Origin: Shewanella baltica
Lineage (GTDB): Bacteria > Pseudomonadota > Gammaproteobacteria > Enterobacterales > Shewanellaceae
Reading direction: 5' to 3'
NCBI RefSeq assembly: GCF_900456975.1
Contig: NZ_UGYM01000002.1
Location: 2,356,001-2,420,000, forward strand
Length of the DNA stretch: 64,000 nt
The number at the start of each line of letters is the position of its first letter. Position 1 is the stretch's first letter. Both the position numbers and the translations under genes were made by a program. Under the pieces are notes generated by a model. It worked only from the letters and a program-made list of their open reading frames with translations. It did not search any database and was not told the DNA's origin. This document shows, in pieces, positions 39,208 to 48,194 of this stretch.

Positions 39208-39529
39208 CCAAAATTACCTTTTTCCTTCTTACTCGATTAGGCAGCAGTGCTTCTATTTTCGCATTTTTTTTATGTTTAATAGCAAACCGATTTTCATCGG
39301 TTTCAAATAAGGAAACACCTAACACCCAAGCAGTTTCGAAGTAAAGTCCGATACTTACAGACGGATCACCCTTAAGAATCTTTATCATAGTGGGCTTAGA
39401 TGCCCCAACTCGTGAACACAGCTCTTCTACTGTGATTTTCTTTTCCTTACGCTGGATTGAAAGCAGAGTGGCGAAATGGGCTAGTGCAGCACTAGCAACA
39501 GTGCCAACTTGAATTTTATTCCTTCCCAT
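39194..39529 (-). CDS. hipB: HipB-like XRE antitoxin
   Basis: 111 residues from the ATG at 39529 (a GAAGAG ribosome binding site precedes it; a longer start at 39556 is possible). HTH_3-like segment KKITVEELCSRVGASKPTMIKILKG. The basic/acidic tail (KHKKNAKIEALLPNRVRRKK) is an unusual extension. It should neutralise HipA and bind the operators upstream. Confidence 0.85.
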   Translation of the reverse strand: MGRNKIQVGTVASAALAHFATLLSIQRKEKKITVEELCSRVGASKPTMIKILKGDPSVSIGLYFETAWVLGVSLFETDENRFAIKHKKNAKIEALLPNRVRRKKVILDDDF

Positions 39530-39561
39530 AGAAAATTTCTCTTCACCATAAACCAATTAGA

Positions 39562-39664
39562 GTAAACAATAATTTACCAAAACCTGAATGTCAAAGTAAT
39601 AGATTAAAACCAATTTGGTAAATACTAATTTACTGCAATACTTTTAAAGTAAACTGTATTTTAC
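39562..39664. promoter_or_regulatory. Three GTAAA-N6-TTTAC operators upstream of hipBA
   Basis: Perfect palindromic half-sites GTAAA and TTTAC separated by exactly six bases occur at 39562-39577, 39618-39633 and 39649-39664. Their position directly upstream of hipB indicates HipB binding sites. Confidence 0.75.
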
Positions 39665-39726
39665 TCAAGAAACAGTCGTTGAAACGACAAAAAATGAACA
39701 GTAGAGATCCAATCTGAACCATCTAT

Positions 39727-39802
39727 TGAATCACTGCTTTAATACGCTTCGGGGAAAAACGTTTTAAGGTATCAATCCACTTTTGGACATTTTCCAAGTT
39801 AC
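39727..39802 (-). pseudogene. C-terminal fragment of an unidentified protein
   Basis: Minus strand has an open stretch reading ENVQKWIDTLKRFSPKRIKA to a TAG stop at 39727, with no start. Possibly a gene remnant left by rearrangement. Confidence 0.3.
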
Positions 39803-39894
39803 AATTTTCAGTCGATATATCTATCTTCATCGCGACATCAAAGGACAACACTTAGGCATTAGCATCAGTAAATCGCTGCTTGAGGAACATGCTG
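39799..39894 (+). pseudogene. Truncated duplicate of the 33044 gene
   Basis: Bases 39811-39894 are nearly identical to 33172-33255. The following CAACA-TGACAACACAAACGC matches 33566-33587, i.e. the sequence at the edge of attC 1, with the intervening ~310 bases missing. Confidence 0.8.
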
Positions 39895-40017
39895 ACAACA
39901 TGTGACAACACAAACGCAAAGCAGGAAAACAAAACCATTAAACAAATGCTGGATGAAATGGGTAGAGTAACCAGTGTGAACATCAACCCAATCCTTCAGG
40001 AAGGATTGAAACTGTGA
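39889..40017 (+). CDS. Possible 42-residue ORF fused to the duplicated fragment
   Basis: MLTTCDNTNAKQENKTIKQM and on to a TGA 10 bases before the CoiA-like gene. The C-terminal half (LDEMGRVTSVNINPILQEG) looks protein-like. The start lies in duplicated DNA, so it may be a chimera or gene tail. Confidence 0.3.
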   Translation: MLTTCDNTNAKQENKTIKQMLDEMGRVTSVNINPILQEGLKL

Positions 40018-40027
40018 GAGTAACTTC

Positions 40028-40900
40028 ATGAACTTAATCCCCTTTGGCCTTCGTAGTGATGGCGTGTATATCGATGCAGAAGCCGCGACACGGGGCAAGG
40101 CTTGTAATTGTGTTTGTCCATCGTGTGGCATTTCTTTAATCGCTCGGCAGGGTGAAGTTTATGCCTCCCACTTTTCTCATGATCCCAAAGGCGGCTGTAA
40201 AGAAGAGATTGAGGCTTGCCAATTCTCCTTCTTTGTCTCGGTGCGCTACATGCTCAAGCAGATGCTGCAGGAGACAGGCATGTTGATGTTGCCACCTATG
40301 GAGATAAACTTCGAAGGCGACAAGCATGTCATTACCAAAAGCGCGAAAATAACCATTGAGCACAAGAACATAACACTTGATAGCTATGAGCAGGATGTGA
40401 TGTTTGACTTAATCCTAATGGTATCAGCCCGCAAGTTATGCATTTACATAAGTCACCCTGGGCGCCCCGCACCGATATATAATAATTTGGGTGGGGATCA
40501 TCGCACAGCGGTACTCAGTCTTGAATTAATCCATTTCTCGAAATTATTCAGTGAATCACACAAGCTAAAATCATCGACACAGCTGCTCCATGAATGGCTA
40601 GAAACAGCTATCAAGGGAAAGCATTGGATCTACAACCCAAGGGGAAATGAGTGGCTTGAGCACCAACAAAGTAGAAAGCAGCATGATGAACCCAAGACCA
40701 CAAGAGACCGGATTAAAGAGCAAATAGCTAAGTTCGACCAAAGAATAGTCGTGATGTATCGCTGCGTATTCTGTAAATTGGACTTTGAAGGTAGCTCGTT
40801 ACTCAACCTCTGCCCTAAGTGCAATGATCATCTGAGTGTTATTAAAAAGCCGGAGATTGCGCCCCAAAATCCACCCAAAGGGAAGTATCACTATAGATAA
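40028..40900 (+). CDS. CoiA-like protein with zinc-ribbon ends
   Basis: 290 residues. The N-terminus carries a CoiA-family signature: CNCVCPSCGISLIARQGEVY then ASHFSHDPKGGC (residues ~27-60). The middle has YEQDVMFDLILM and LCIYISH, suggestive of a PD-(D/E)xK-like nuclease core. A second zinc ribbon (MYRCVFCKLDF / CPKCNDHL) is C-terminal. Stand-alone members in mobile islands are poorly known; a DNA-processing or defence role is inferred. Hsd and Zorya genes follow nearby. Confidence 0.6.
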   Translation: MNLIPFGLRSDGVYIDAEAATRGKACNCVCPSCGISLIARQGEVYASHFSHDPKGGCKEEIEACQFSFFVSVRYMLKQMLQETGMLMLPPMEINFEGDKHVITKSAKITIEHKNITLDSYEQDVMFDLILMVSARKLCIYISHPGRPAPIYNNLGGDHRTAVLSLELIHFSKLFSESHKLKSSTQLLHEWLETAIKGKHWIYNPRGNEWLEHQQSRKQHDEPKTTRDRIKEQIAKFDQRIVVMYRCVFCKLDFEGSSLLNLCPKCNDHLSVIKKPEIAPQNPPKGKYHYR

Positions 40901-40940
40901 AGTGAGTGCATGATAAAGTAATTACAACTCTTCGAGAAAA

Positions 40941-41155
40941 ATGATGATTCAACCGATTACAGAAACCAAAATGATTTACAAAATCACTTATCCCAATGGA
41001 AAGATCTACATTGATAAGGCTTGACCAATAGCATTAACTATTGGAAAAATGCGAGCGGTGAGCTTATAGTCAGGGATTTTACTACTTCAGAACGAATAGA
41101 TATGGCCATTCACCGCAAGATCATTTATCAATCCACACCGACTCTACAGAGATAA
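40941..41155 (+). pseudogene. Frameshifted small GIY-YIG-like protein
   Basis: Frame 1 reads MIYKITYPNGKIYIDK then stops. A one-base deletion near 41019-41020 would join it to NSINYWKNASGELIVRDFTT and on to a TAA at 41153, giving the IYKITYPNGKIYIGKDLT start characteristic of small GIY-YIG proteins. Confidence 0.7.
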
Positions 41156-41501
41156 ATCGTATGGAGTAGGTTCTGATCAGAGAGCATAGGGTCAACGATC
41201 CAAGTATCGGATATAACCAATGGCCAAAGTTCGTTAGTAACTAACGACGCTAATCTACTTTAGTGGCAATTCAAAATGAAATTCCATTAATAATTCCTAA
41301 CTGTTTTTAGTTGATAACCAAGAGGTGAAGCCCTGTCCTAAAAGAACTAAAATCTGGTAGTATATAGCTTTGGTCAAATGTTGATAATTCAGGGTATACT
41401 CTTTTACTTTGGCAAGATAAAGCGTACCACTTTTCAACAGTTGTCCTCTTCTACACCTCAATGTGAGTGTTGGAGTAATTATCTGAATTCTAGGGAATCA
41501 A
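41156..41501. other. Non-coding region upstream of the membrane metalloprotease-like gene
   Basis: About 345 bases, AT-rich. A TATACT box at 41395-41400 could serve as a -10 for the next gene, but no matching -35 is clear. Confidence 0.4.
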
Positions 41502-42602
41502 ATGGTTTTTGTTAAAAGAGAAATTTTTAGCTCAACCTCTCAGCTAGAAGCTGATTTCTGTGAGTACCCACCTGCCCCTTTGATTCGCCCTGCGCTAAAA
41601 CCTACACAATTTTACCGAGTACAAGCTGCACATTTCAATCGATATTTATACTTATTATTTCAGATTTTTAGGTCGTTAATTAGTGGCGGAGATTCGAATA
41701 GTGAGTTTAATGCTGAGGTTAATAATTTACGACTATCTATAACTAAAATTCTAGTTGAACTACCAAATGAATTCTTCAAAATTAAAGAATCATGCCCAAG
41801 CAAGCTATTGTTTTTATTTATTATTTCAAGTTATATTCTAGTCGTGTTTTTATTCATACCTGTTCTAGTTTTGGTGTTCTTATATTCAGTGACTGCAATA
41901 TTTATAAGCATTCTAAGAGGACGTTTAGGAAACTCCTTGGGTTACTTTGTTCCTATACAATTCAATGGAATGCCAGAGATAGTTGTTCACGGAACCCTTA
42001 TCCCCAAGGAAACACGAACACTTGCCATTGCGGCTATATGTTCTCATGAGCATATCCACTTACGTCAATCGATAGTCTTTGCTTCAACATACAATCCTTG
42101 TAGAACTAATTCTGCGTTTGAGGGGAGGAAAGGTGAGTTAATCAAGGCACTGATTAATTCACCTGACGAAGACTTTAGTTCTTTTTCATATTATGCTTTG
42201 CTAAATGAAATGGAAGCACGACTACATGAGGTTGTGCTTTCTTACTATCGAAAATATCGAATTTTGCCAACATCGTATCATTCGTTCATTGAATTATTGA
42301 TGGGCTCAAAGAATTTAGGAGAGCTTACCAGACTCTACGATAAGACATTTGGTGATAAATCTCAGCTATATAGTCAAATGCCATATGAGGTTCGTTATGA
42401 ACCGATGGAGTGGCAAATACTATCTGTCATCAACAGATTTAAAGATCATAAACATTCCTACAGATACATAACGGAAGTTCTTCCCGTTATGTACCGAAAT
42501 TTACTTATGTTATATGGTGGCGAACAAGAAGCCTCTGAATTTATAAAAACCGTTCCTTGCCACGACTTTTATATCGATTTATACGGTGAAGTTACTGGGT
42601 GA
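41502..42602 (+). CDS. Putative membrane-anchored metalloprotease, unknown family
   Basis: 366 residues. A Cys-free soluble N-terminus (1-98) is followed by a strongly hydrophobic hairpin (~102-140) likely spanning the membrane twice, then a soluble part with SHEHIHLRQ (HExxH zinc signature at 182-186) and a downstream helix YALLNEMEARLHE (236-243) that could give the third Glu ligand. I do not recognise the family. It is convergent with the Zorya operon, 42 bases from the 50-residue ORF. Confidence 0.6.
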   Translation: MVFVKREIFSSTSQLEADFCEYPPAPLIRPALKPTQFYRVQAAHFNRYLYLLFQIFRSLISGGDSNSEFNAEVNNLRLSITKILVELPNEFFKIKESCPSKLLFLFIISSYILVVFLFIPVLVLVFLYSVTAIFISILRGRLGNSLGYFVPIQFNGMPEIVVHGTLIPKETRTLAIAAICSHEHIHLRQSIVFASTYNPCRTNSAFEGRKGELIKALINSPDEDFSSFSYYALLNEMEARLHEVVLSYYRKYRILPTSYHSFIELLMGSKNLGELTRLYDKTFGDKSQLYSQMPYEVRYEPMEWQILSVINRFKDHKHSYRYITEVLPVMYRNLLMLYGGEQEASEFIKTVPCHDFYIDLYGEVTG

Positions 42603-42644
42603 AACGGAAGATACTAAATTAATCTTTGAATCGCCACTATTTCA

Positions 42645-42797
42645 CTAGACAACTTTGAGCCTCATTAGTGTACGTTTAACATAAATATAAAAACCTTCAC
42701 CTAAACAGTGCTCATAAGCATAAGAAGGGTGTCTATGCTCTTCATCCGAGTCTATTAACTTAAGCAGTATTGTATGAATTTCTTCAGAATTTAACAT
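42645..42797 (-). CDS. 50-residue ORF at the end of the Zorya operon
   Basis: Starts 22 bases after the zorE stop with an AAGG ribosome binding site 7 bases upstream. Sequence runs MLNSEEIHTILLKLIDSDEE to MRLKVV, with an acidic N-terminal helix and a basic aromatic C-terminal half. No known family. Last gene of the operon by position. Confidence 0.45.
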   Translation of the reverse strand: MLNSEEIHTILLKLIDSDEEHRHPSYAYEHCLGEGFYIYVKRTLMRLKVV

Positions 42798-42819
42798 ACG
42801 AAAACCTTATAAAACTTTA

Positions 42820-43956
42820 CTATCTAACCTTTGCCTGAAAGGTTTCAAAATTATTCAATGCATCAAACGCAGTAAACACATTCCAGCCATGACTTCTCAA
42901 TACTTTCGCATTATCCATGTTAATTAACACAGCAACCTTGCGCCTAGGCCAACAAAGATCAATAGCTACCATATTGCTATTATTATTAATACCAATACCT
43001 AACTCAGCACCAGGTAAACCCATTGATTGACACTTTTGCAGTAGACCATCTAATGCAGTGTCTGCACATTCGCGTAAATTATTAAAATCAAACACATCGA
43101 ACTTATGTTGTTCTCTTCGCAGTTGATTTATTTTAAGCACATCAGTATTGCTAACATAGATATGCCCATGATGAGGTTGTTTTTTATGACAATCTGCGCA
43201 AAGGACTCTTAAATTATCAGAACCATTATCTGCTTTATTGCCATTAATATGATGGGTATGCAACAACTTAGAGTCGTTTACTAAACAAACACCGCATTGC
43301 TCGCAAGTGTAATTTAAGTCACTTCTTAATTTTGAAGAGATCGCAGGCCAATCTGCAGTATAGCTGCTAGATACTTTGTTACTGTTCGTAGGTAAGCTTT
43401 TAAAGTATGAACTATACACTTCAAAAAATTGTTCAAAAGAAAAATGATTAAATACCATCTCTTTTACCGCATAGCTCTGAGTTGCATATCCCTTATAATT
43501 AAGGATTTTTAAGCAATTTTTGCAAACACCTAAAGCAGCCTCTCCCTTTATTTCTTCTTGATAGCTGTGCATTGAGCCAAAAACGGGAAATAAACCATCA
43601 ACTCGATTAATAACATCATATCTCTTGAATCTACCAGTATTCCTCATTAATTCTAATGTAGAACATTCAGCAACATGAATACGACGTCCTTGCTTTCCAT
43701 CTATCAGTACAGCTTCAATATCTTCACCTTGGTCAGGGATATAAAGCATGACTTGATGACCGTCATAATTCAAAATTCCATCAGAACCATCAATCTCATC
43801 AAGTTGGATATCCTTACCTAGAATAAGCCCCTTAATTAAATGACTACCTATGCTCTCAATTTCTGTTGACCGACTAGTAATAGTAAAGTTAGTAACAACT
43901 TTACCTAGCGGTGCCACAGCCCGATGTAAAGTACTAAAATCAACCGTCAGCTTCAT
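42820..43956 (-). CDS. zorE: ZorE, HNH endonuclease of type II Zorya
   Basis: 378 residues. The HNH core in the second half has CEQCGVCL, the THHINGNK His pair and NLRVLCADCHKKQ, with four zinc Cys. The N-terminal ~150 residues are a beta-rich domain, and a second Cys pair (CKNCLKIL) precedes the HNH. In type II Zorya, ZorE is the DNA effector activated by the ZorAB membrane motor. Its ATG overlaps the zorB stop (TAATG). Confidence 0.87.
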   Translation of the reverse strand: MKLTVDFSTLHRAVAPLGKVVTNFTITSRSTEIESIGSHLIKGLILGKDIQLDEIDGSDGILNYDGHQVMLYIPDQGEDIEAVLIDGKQGRRIHVAECSTLELMRNTGRFKRYDVINRVDGLFPVFGSMHSYQEEIKGEAALGVCKNCLKILNYKGYATQSYAVKEMVFNHFSFEQFFEVYSSYFKSLPTNSNKVSSSYTADWPAISSKLRSDLNYTCEQCGVCLVNDSKLLHTHHINGNKADNGSDNLRVLCADCHKKQPHHGHIYVSNTDVLKINQLRREQHKFDVFDFNNLRECADTALDGLLQKCQSMGLPGAELGIGINNNSNMVAIDLCWPRRKVAVLINMDNAKVLRSHGWNVFTAFDALNNFETFQAKVR

Positions 43957-44654
43957 TATTGTGCCTCTAATATCCGTTTAATCTGAATATCAGCATTTGT
44001 TATCGCTCTAAATGAAACTCGACGAGACATTGCTTCATCTTCCACATTATTTTTCATTATTAAGCGTGATGAAGAAAAACCAACAGCGGCGATATTCGCT
44101 TTGATCCACTCAGAGTCGTTTGGCATCAACGAATAACCATACTCTAAAACTGAGCGAGTACGACCTTGTGATAACTGCATATTATAAAAATATGCCTGTG
44201 CCTCAGTAGAGCCTCGAAGACCTAAACTTGATGTATGCCCCTCAATTCTGATTTCATCTAATGAATCCCTATAAGGTGTAAGCACCTTAATATATCTAGG
44301 GAAAAAATCATTCAAGATCTCCTTATAGGCATCGCTTAACCGTGTTTCATTATTAGCAAATAACACATCTGGTGATTGAAAGTTAAAGGCGAGCGTTTCC
44401 TTATCAATGGTCGCTCCCCACTTATCAAGATCATTTTTAAACTCATCTTCCAATGCTTGATAAATGGCCACTTGGTTTTCCTGATACGCGACAGCGACGT
44501 CTTTTATTTTGTCGTTTTCCTTCTGAGTAATCATCATGAACACAATCGCAATGAATAGAAAAACCATCATTAAACCGGCCATTAAGTCAGACACAGTTAA
44601 CCAATGTTCACCACTGTCCTGTGCACCATTGCTAGTACCAAATATCTTGTCCAT
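43956..44654 (-). CDS. zorB: ZorB, MotB-like stator subunit of Zorya
   Basis: 232 residues. A short cytoplasmic start, then a single transmembrane helix with the ion-coupling Asp (HWLTVSDLMAGLMMVFLFIAI, Asp at ~24), a coiled linker, and an OmpA-like peptidoglycan-binding domain (IRIEGHTSS, QLSQGRTRSVLEYGY). Together with ZorA it forms a proton-driven motor anchored in the wall. One-base overlaps on both sides. Confidence 0.92.
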   Translation of the reverse strand: MDKIFGTSNGAQDSGEHWLTVSDLMAGLMMVFLFIAIVFMMITQKENDKIKDVAVAYQENQVAIYQALEDEFKNDLDKWGATIDKETLAFNFQSPDVLFANNETRLSDAYKEILNDFFPRYIKVLTPYRDSLDEIRIEGHTSSLGLRGSTEAQAYFYNMQLSQGRTRSVLEYGYSLMPNDSEWIKANIAAVGFSSSRLIMKNNVEDEAMSRRVSFRAITNADIQIKRILEAQ

Positions 44655-46420
44655 TAGGCTACTCGCTGATTAACAACTTCATTCATGGCTTGAGTTAACT
44701 TAATGTAATCGTCAACAAACTTACCACTGACTTGAGCTAGCGCTTGTCCCATCTCGTTCATGACACGGTTTATTTCCTGCTGCATTGCCGTATCAATCAG
44801 TTTAAGTTGTGAATCAACAGCTTCACCTGTTAAGCCTACCTGATGCTTCACTTGTTCTTCCATGGCATCAAATGTGCGTTTGGCTTGGTTGATTTGCTGA
44901 GTAGCAGCGTCATCAATCACTTCATTAAGTCGTTGTTGTAGTTTTTCAGCTGATTTAACGACGGTGTCACGGACATTCTCAGTGTCAGTGACTAAGTTTT
45001 GGTTTGCTTCTTTCATTGTGGAAGTCATATCTTTAGCGTCTGCAACTAACTTTTCAATCATGTCACGCATGGTGCTATTCAAGTCACTTACCGCATCTTG
45101 CAAATGTTGCTTGATAATTTCAGTCTGGGATTGCAGATAATCAGAACTTGTCTGTAAGCTTTCATTTGTACGGGATGTATTATTGGTAAATTCAGTCGCT
45201 GCTGTATCGATATTTTTACTGATGATATCAGAGCTCTCAGTTAAGCGAGCACCGACACTGTTAATCCCTTTCTCTGTTTCGCTGGCAAACTTCTCTAATA
45301 GATCATTTGACGTTTTCACATGATTTTTAATGTAATCATCAGACTCGGTTAGCAAGGTCTTATAATGCTCACTTGCAGTATTAACCGCCGCAGAAATATC
45401 TTCGACGGTGCTTTGAACTTGCGCTCTAATTTCAGGCACAGCTTTAACCGCTTCATCACGCATTAATTTAAAGGCTTCCAAATGGCGTTCAAGCTCAGCT
45501 AATTGATGCTGATTAACTTCCATTACGCCTTTTAGTTCATGCATAGATTGCGGGATGATTTTACTTTGCTCACTAATATGCGCAACTGATGACTCTGTTG
45601 CTGAAATGGACTCGACACCTTGGGCATATTGCTGCTGCATTTGCTCAAGTTGTAACTTATAGTTTTCTTGCCATTCAACAAGCTTAATCACTGCCTCATT
45701 TAGCAGTTTAAAGTTATCACCAAACTGCTCGGTTAAATTATTATTGAAATCTGCAATGACCTGTTTGAGGGCTTCAATCACTTGCTCTGTGGCAGACTTA
45801 GACAAAGTATCAGCAAAGTCTTGCAGTTTAAGCCAAAGCTTCTCAGAAAATGCGTCAAACTTTTCTTGTTGCTTAATGGATTGTTCTTGCAGAATTTTTG
45901 CCGACAATTTGGCATTGTCATTAATGTCACCACGCAGAATTTTAAGTTGCCCAAATAATGTGGATTCTTCATTACCCACAAGCGCATCTTTTAAAGTACG
46001 GGTTTCAGTAACTTGTGCCTGCATCGCACCTAATATTGCCTCAGGCGTAGCATGCGAAATACTCTCTTCAAGCTGCTTAGGCCTCAAAAAAGAAAATGTC
46101 GCTAATGTTTTGAAAATCAACGAGAGCAAAATACCCGCTAAACTGGTAATAAAAGCCGTTTTTAACCCTTCAAGTAAAGGCGGAATACTGGCTTCAATAT
46201 CGAGCTGATTAAAATCTAACAAGCCCAATACAATGCCCAGAAATGTACCAAAAATACCCATAGTGGTTAATAATGTCGGTACATAATTCACAAACTCAAC
46301 TTGCTTTGCTTGTTTAGTAAAAAATAACCCTAATGCACACACTAAAGCCATCAACACTAAAATGGCACTACTCACCGATTGTGTATTAAGGCTTCGTAAT
46401 AAACTCTCTAATATTTCCAT
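44654..46420 (-). CDS. zorA: ZorA, MotA/ExbB-like subunit with long tail
   Basis: 588 residues. The N-terminal ~120 residues hold three membrane helices with the MotA/TolQ/ExbB pattern (YVPTLLTTMGIFGTFLGIV, GLKTAFITSLAGILLSLIF). About 450 residues of nearly unbroken coiled coil follow, rich in Gln/Glu/Ser/Thr. That long cytoplasmic tail is what marks ZorA and is needed for signalling to the effector. It starts 34 bases after the hsdS stop on the same strand. Confidence 0.92.
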   Translation of the reverse strand: MEILESLLRSLNTQSVSSAILVLMALVCALGLFFTKQAKQVEFVNYVPTLLTTMGIFGTFLGIVLGLLDFNQLDIEASIPPLLEGLKTAFITSLAGILLSLIFKTLATFSFLRPKQLEESISHATPEAILGAMQAQVTETRTLKDALVGNEESTLFGQLKILRGDINDNAKLSAKILQEQSIKQQEKFDAFSEKLWLKLQDFADTLSKSATEQVIEALKQVIADFNNNLTEQFGDNFKLLNEAVIKLVEWQENYKLQLEQMQQQYAQGVESISATESSVAHISEQSKIIPQSMHELKGVMEVNQHQLAELERHLEAFKLMRDEAVKAVPEIRAQVQSTVEDISAAVNTASEHYKTLLTESDDYIKNHVKTSNDLLEKFASETEKGINSVGARLTESSDIISKNIDTAATEFTNNTSRTNESLQTSSDYLQSQTEIIKQHLQDAVSDLNSTMRDMIEKLVADAKDMTSTMKEANQNLVTDTENVRDTVVKSAEKLQQRLNEVIDDAATQQINQAKRTFDAMEEQVKHQVGLTGEAVDSQLKLIDTAMQQEINRVMNEMGQALAQVSGKFVDDYIKLTQAMNEVVNQRVA

Positions 46421-48194
46421 ATATTTTATATCTTTCTGTAGTTAAGGTAAGTGGTTAAATTGCCTGTTCGACGATGGCGTCGGTGAGGTGCAGTTGGGTG
46501 ATTTGCGCATCCGCTAAACGGACTTTGAGTTGATCACAAAGTGCCATTAACTCTTCGACTTTAGCGACAATCCGGTGTTGCTCTTCGAGTGGAGGTAAAG
46601 GTATTACTATACTTCGGCTCTTAGTTACAGAAATGTTATCTTGACCAGCAGTTCCTATTAATTCAATACTTTGAAGAAACACTCCTGATATTAGATAAGT
46701 ATAAATATAACTATTAAGTTTTAACTCAAGGGGTCTAAAAAAGACTATAGCTTGATTACAATTCCATTCAGGGTATTCGTCAGGAATTATTGCGATTTTA
46801 CCTAATGGTGGGCCTACAATATTCATCACGACATCACCTGGATATAAAATTGAACGAGTCAACTTATTGGTGTGGTGATTTGACTCAACAAATTGTGACC
46901 GATGATAAAAGTCAATTTTTTGGTTTTTTATATTGTAAACTTTTAAATATGGTACTCCCGTTTCTTCATTAAACTTTTCTTTTGGTGGAGTAGAACCAGA
47001 AGTTATGGCAAAACAAATGTCATCAAGCCTTACGTAAGACCACCCGAGAGGAAGCTCAAATAGTTTTTCTTCGTCGGTGATGGCGGGCAGTGGCTTCTGC
47101 TTTTTGATTTTCCCCTCTTTGAACAGTTGGGCTTTTTCTTTGGCGATACGCGCAAGTAGTTTGGCTGCTGGTTCGTCATTAGGGTCTTGTTTGACTAGCT
47201 TACCCATCACGGCAAGTTGCAGGATGGTTTGCTTTAGGGTGTCGATGCTGGCGCTAGTAGTGAACAAGATGTCGAAGTGCTCGGCAACACGTTGCCAGTC
47301 CTTAACAACACTATTTGTAACAGGCAGCTCAAGGCTGTTTTCAGAAGCACGCTCAAGGCTGACATCAGCTTGACTTGCCGTATTAGCAGCCGTTTGTGGC
47401 AGTAGCAGCGCATTGAGCAGGGTTTCTACTAAGGTTTGGTGTGCCGCAATGCTCGCTTCGGTTTGCGTTTCAAGGGCATCACACAAGCTCATCAACTCAT
47501 CGACTTTAGCGACGATACGGCGTTGTTCTGCGATAGGAGCTACAGGTATCCATAACCTTGGAATATCCCCAAGGTTTAGTTTATTAGTATGGCTTCCTCC
47601 TGCTTTAATCTCATCATACTGCCTAAGTAATAGTGGACTATGGAATACCTTGTGAAGATACCCGGATAATAACGATTCATTAAAAAACTTTAATAAACCA
47701 ACGCTTACGAAAAGACTGAAAGGCTCAGACGTATCAACTATTGTTGCTCTACCTAATGTACCAATACGGCAAATCAGAATATCACCAAGTTCAGGATTAC
47801 AACGTTGATTAATCTCCTCGTGCTGCTCCTGTGAAATATATTTACAGTCTGCAAAAGAAACTGTTTTTCCATCTATATCTTTGACGGATATAAAAGGTAC
47901 TCCACTTTCAATGTATTTAGGGGTGTGATGGACACCATCAGTAACTTGCTTAGATAATTCGTTTACTCGACTCCACTCCCACCCTTGCGGCAACTCAAAC
48001 GGCTTTTCTTCTTCACTAATCTCAGGCAACGGCTTTTGTTTTTTAAGTTTACCTTCTTTCACCAACTGCGCTTTTTCAGCGGCTATGCACTCAAGCAAGA
48101 CTGAGGCGGGTTCATCATTCACATCTTGCGGCACTAACTTACCACGTACGGCGAGTTCTAAAATCAGCTCGCGCAGTTTTTTGATGCCATAAAG

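Noticed and set aside
37945..39556. Type IV or other TA class for the gene pair
   Set aside because: Kinase motifs NSDDHARN and SPAYD identify HipA, so a HipBA type II pair.
42820..46420. Type I Zorya
   Set aside because: Neither ZorC nor a ZorD helicase is present; the HNH protein ZorE fits type II.
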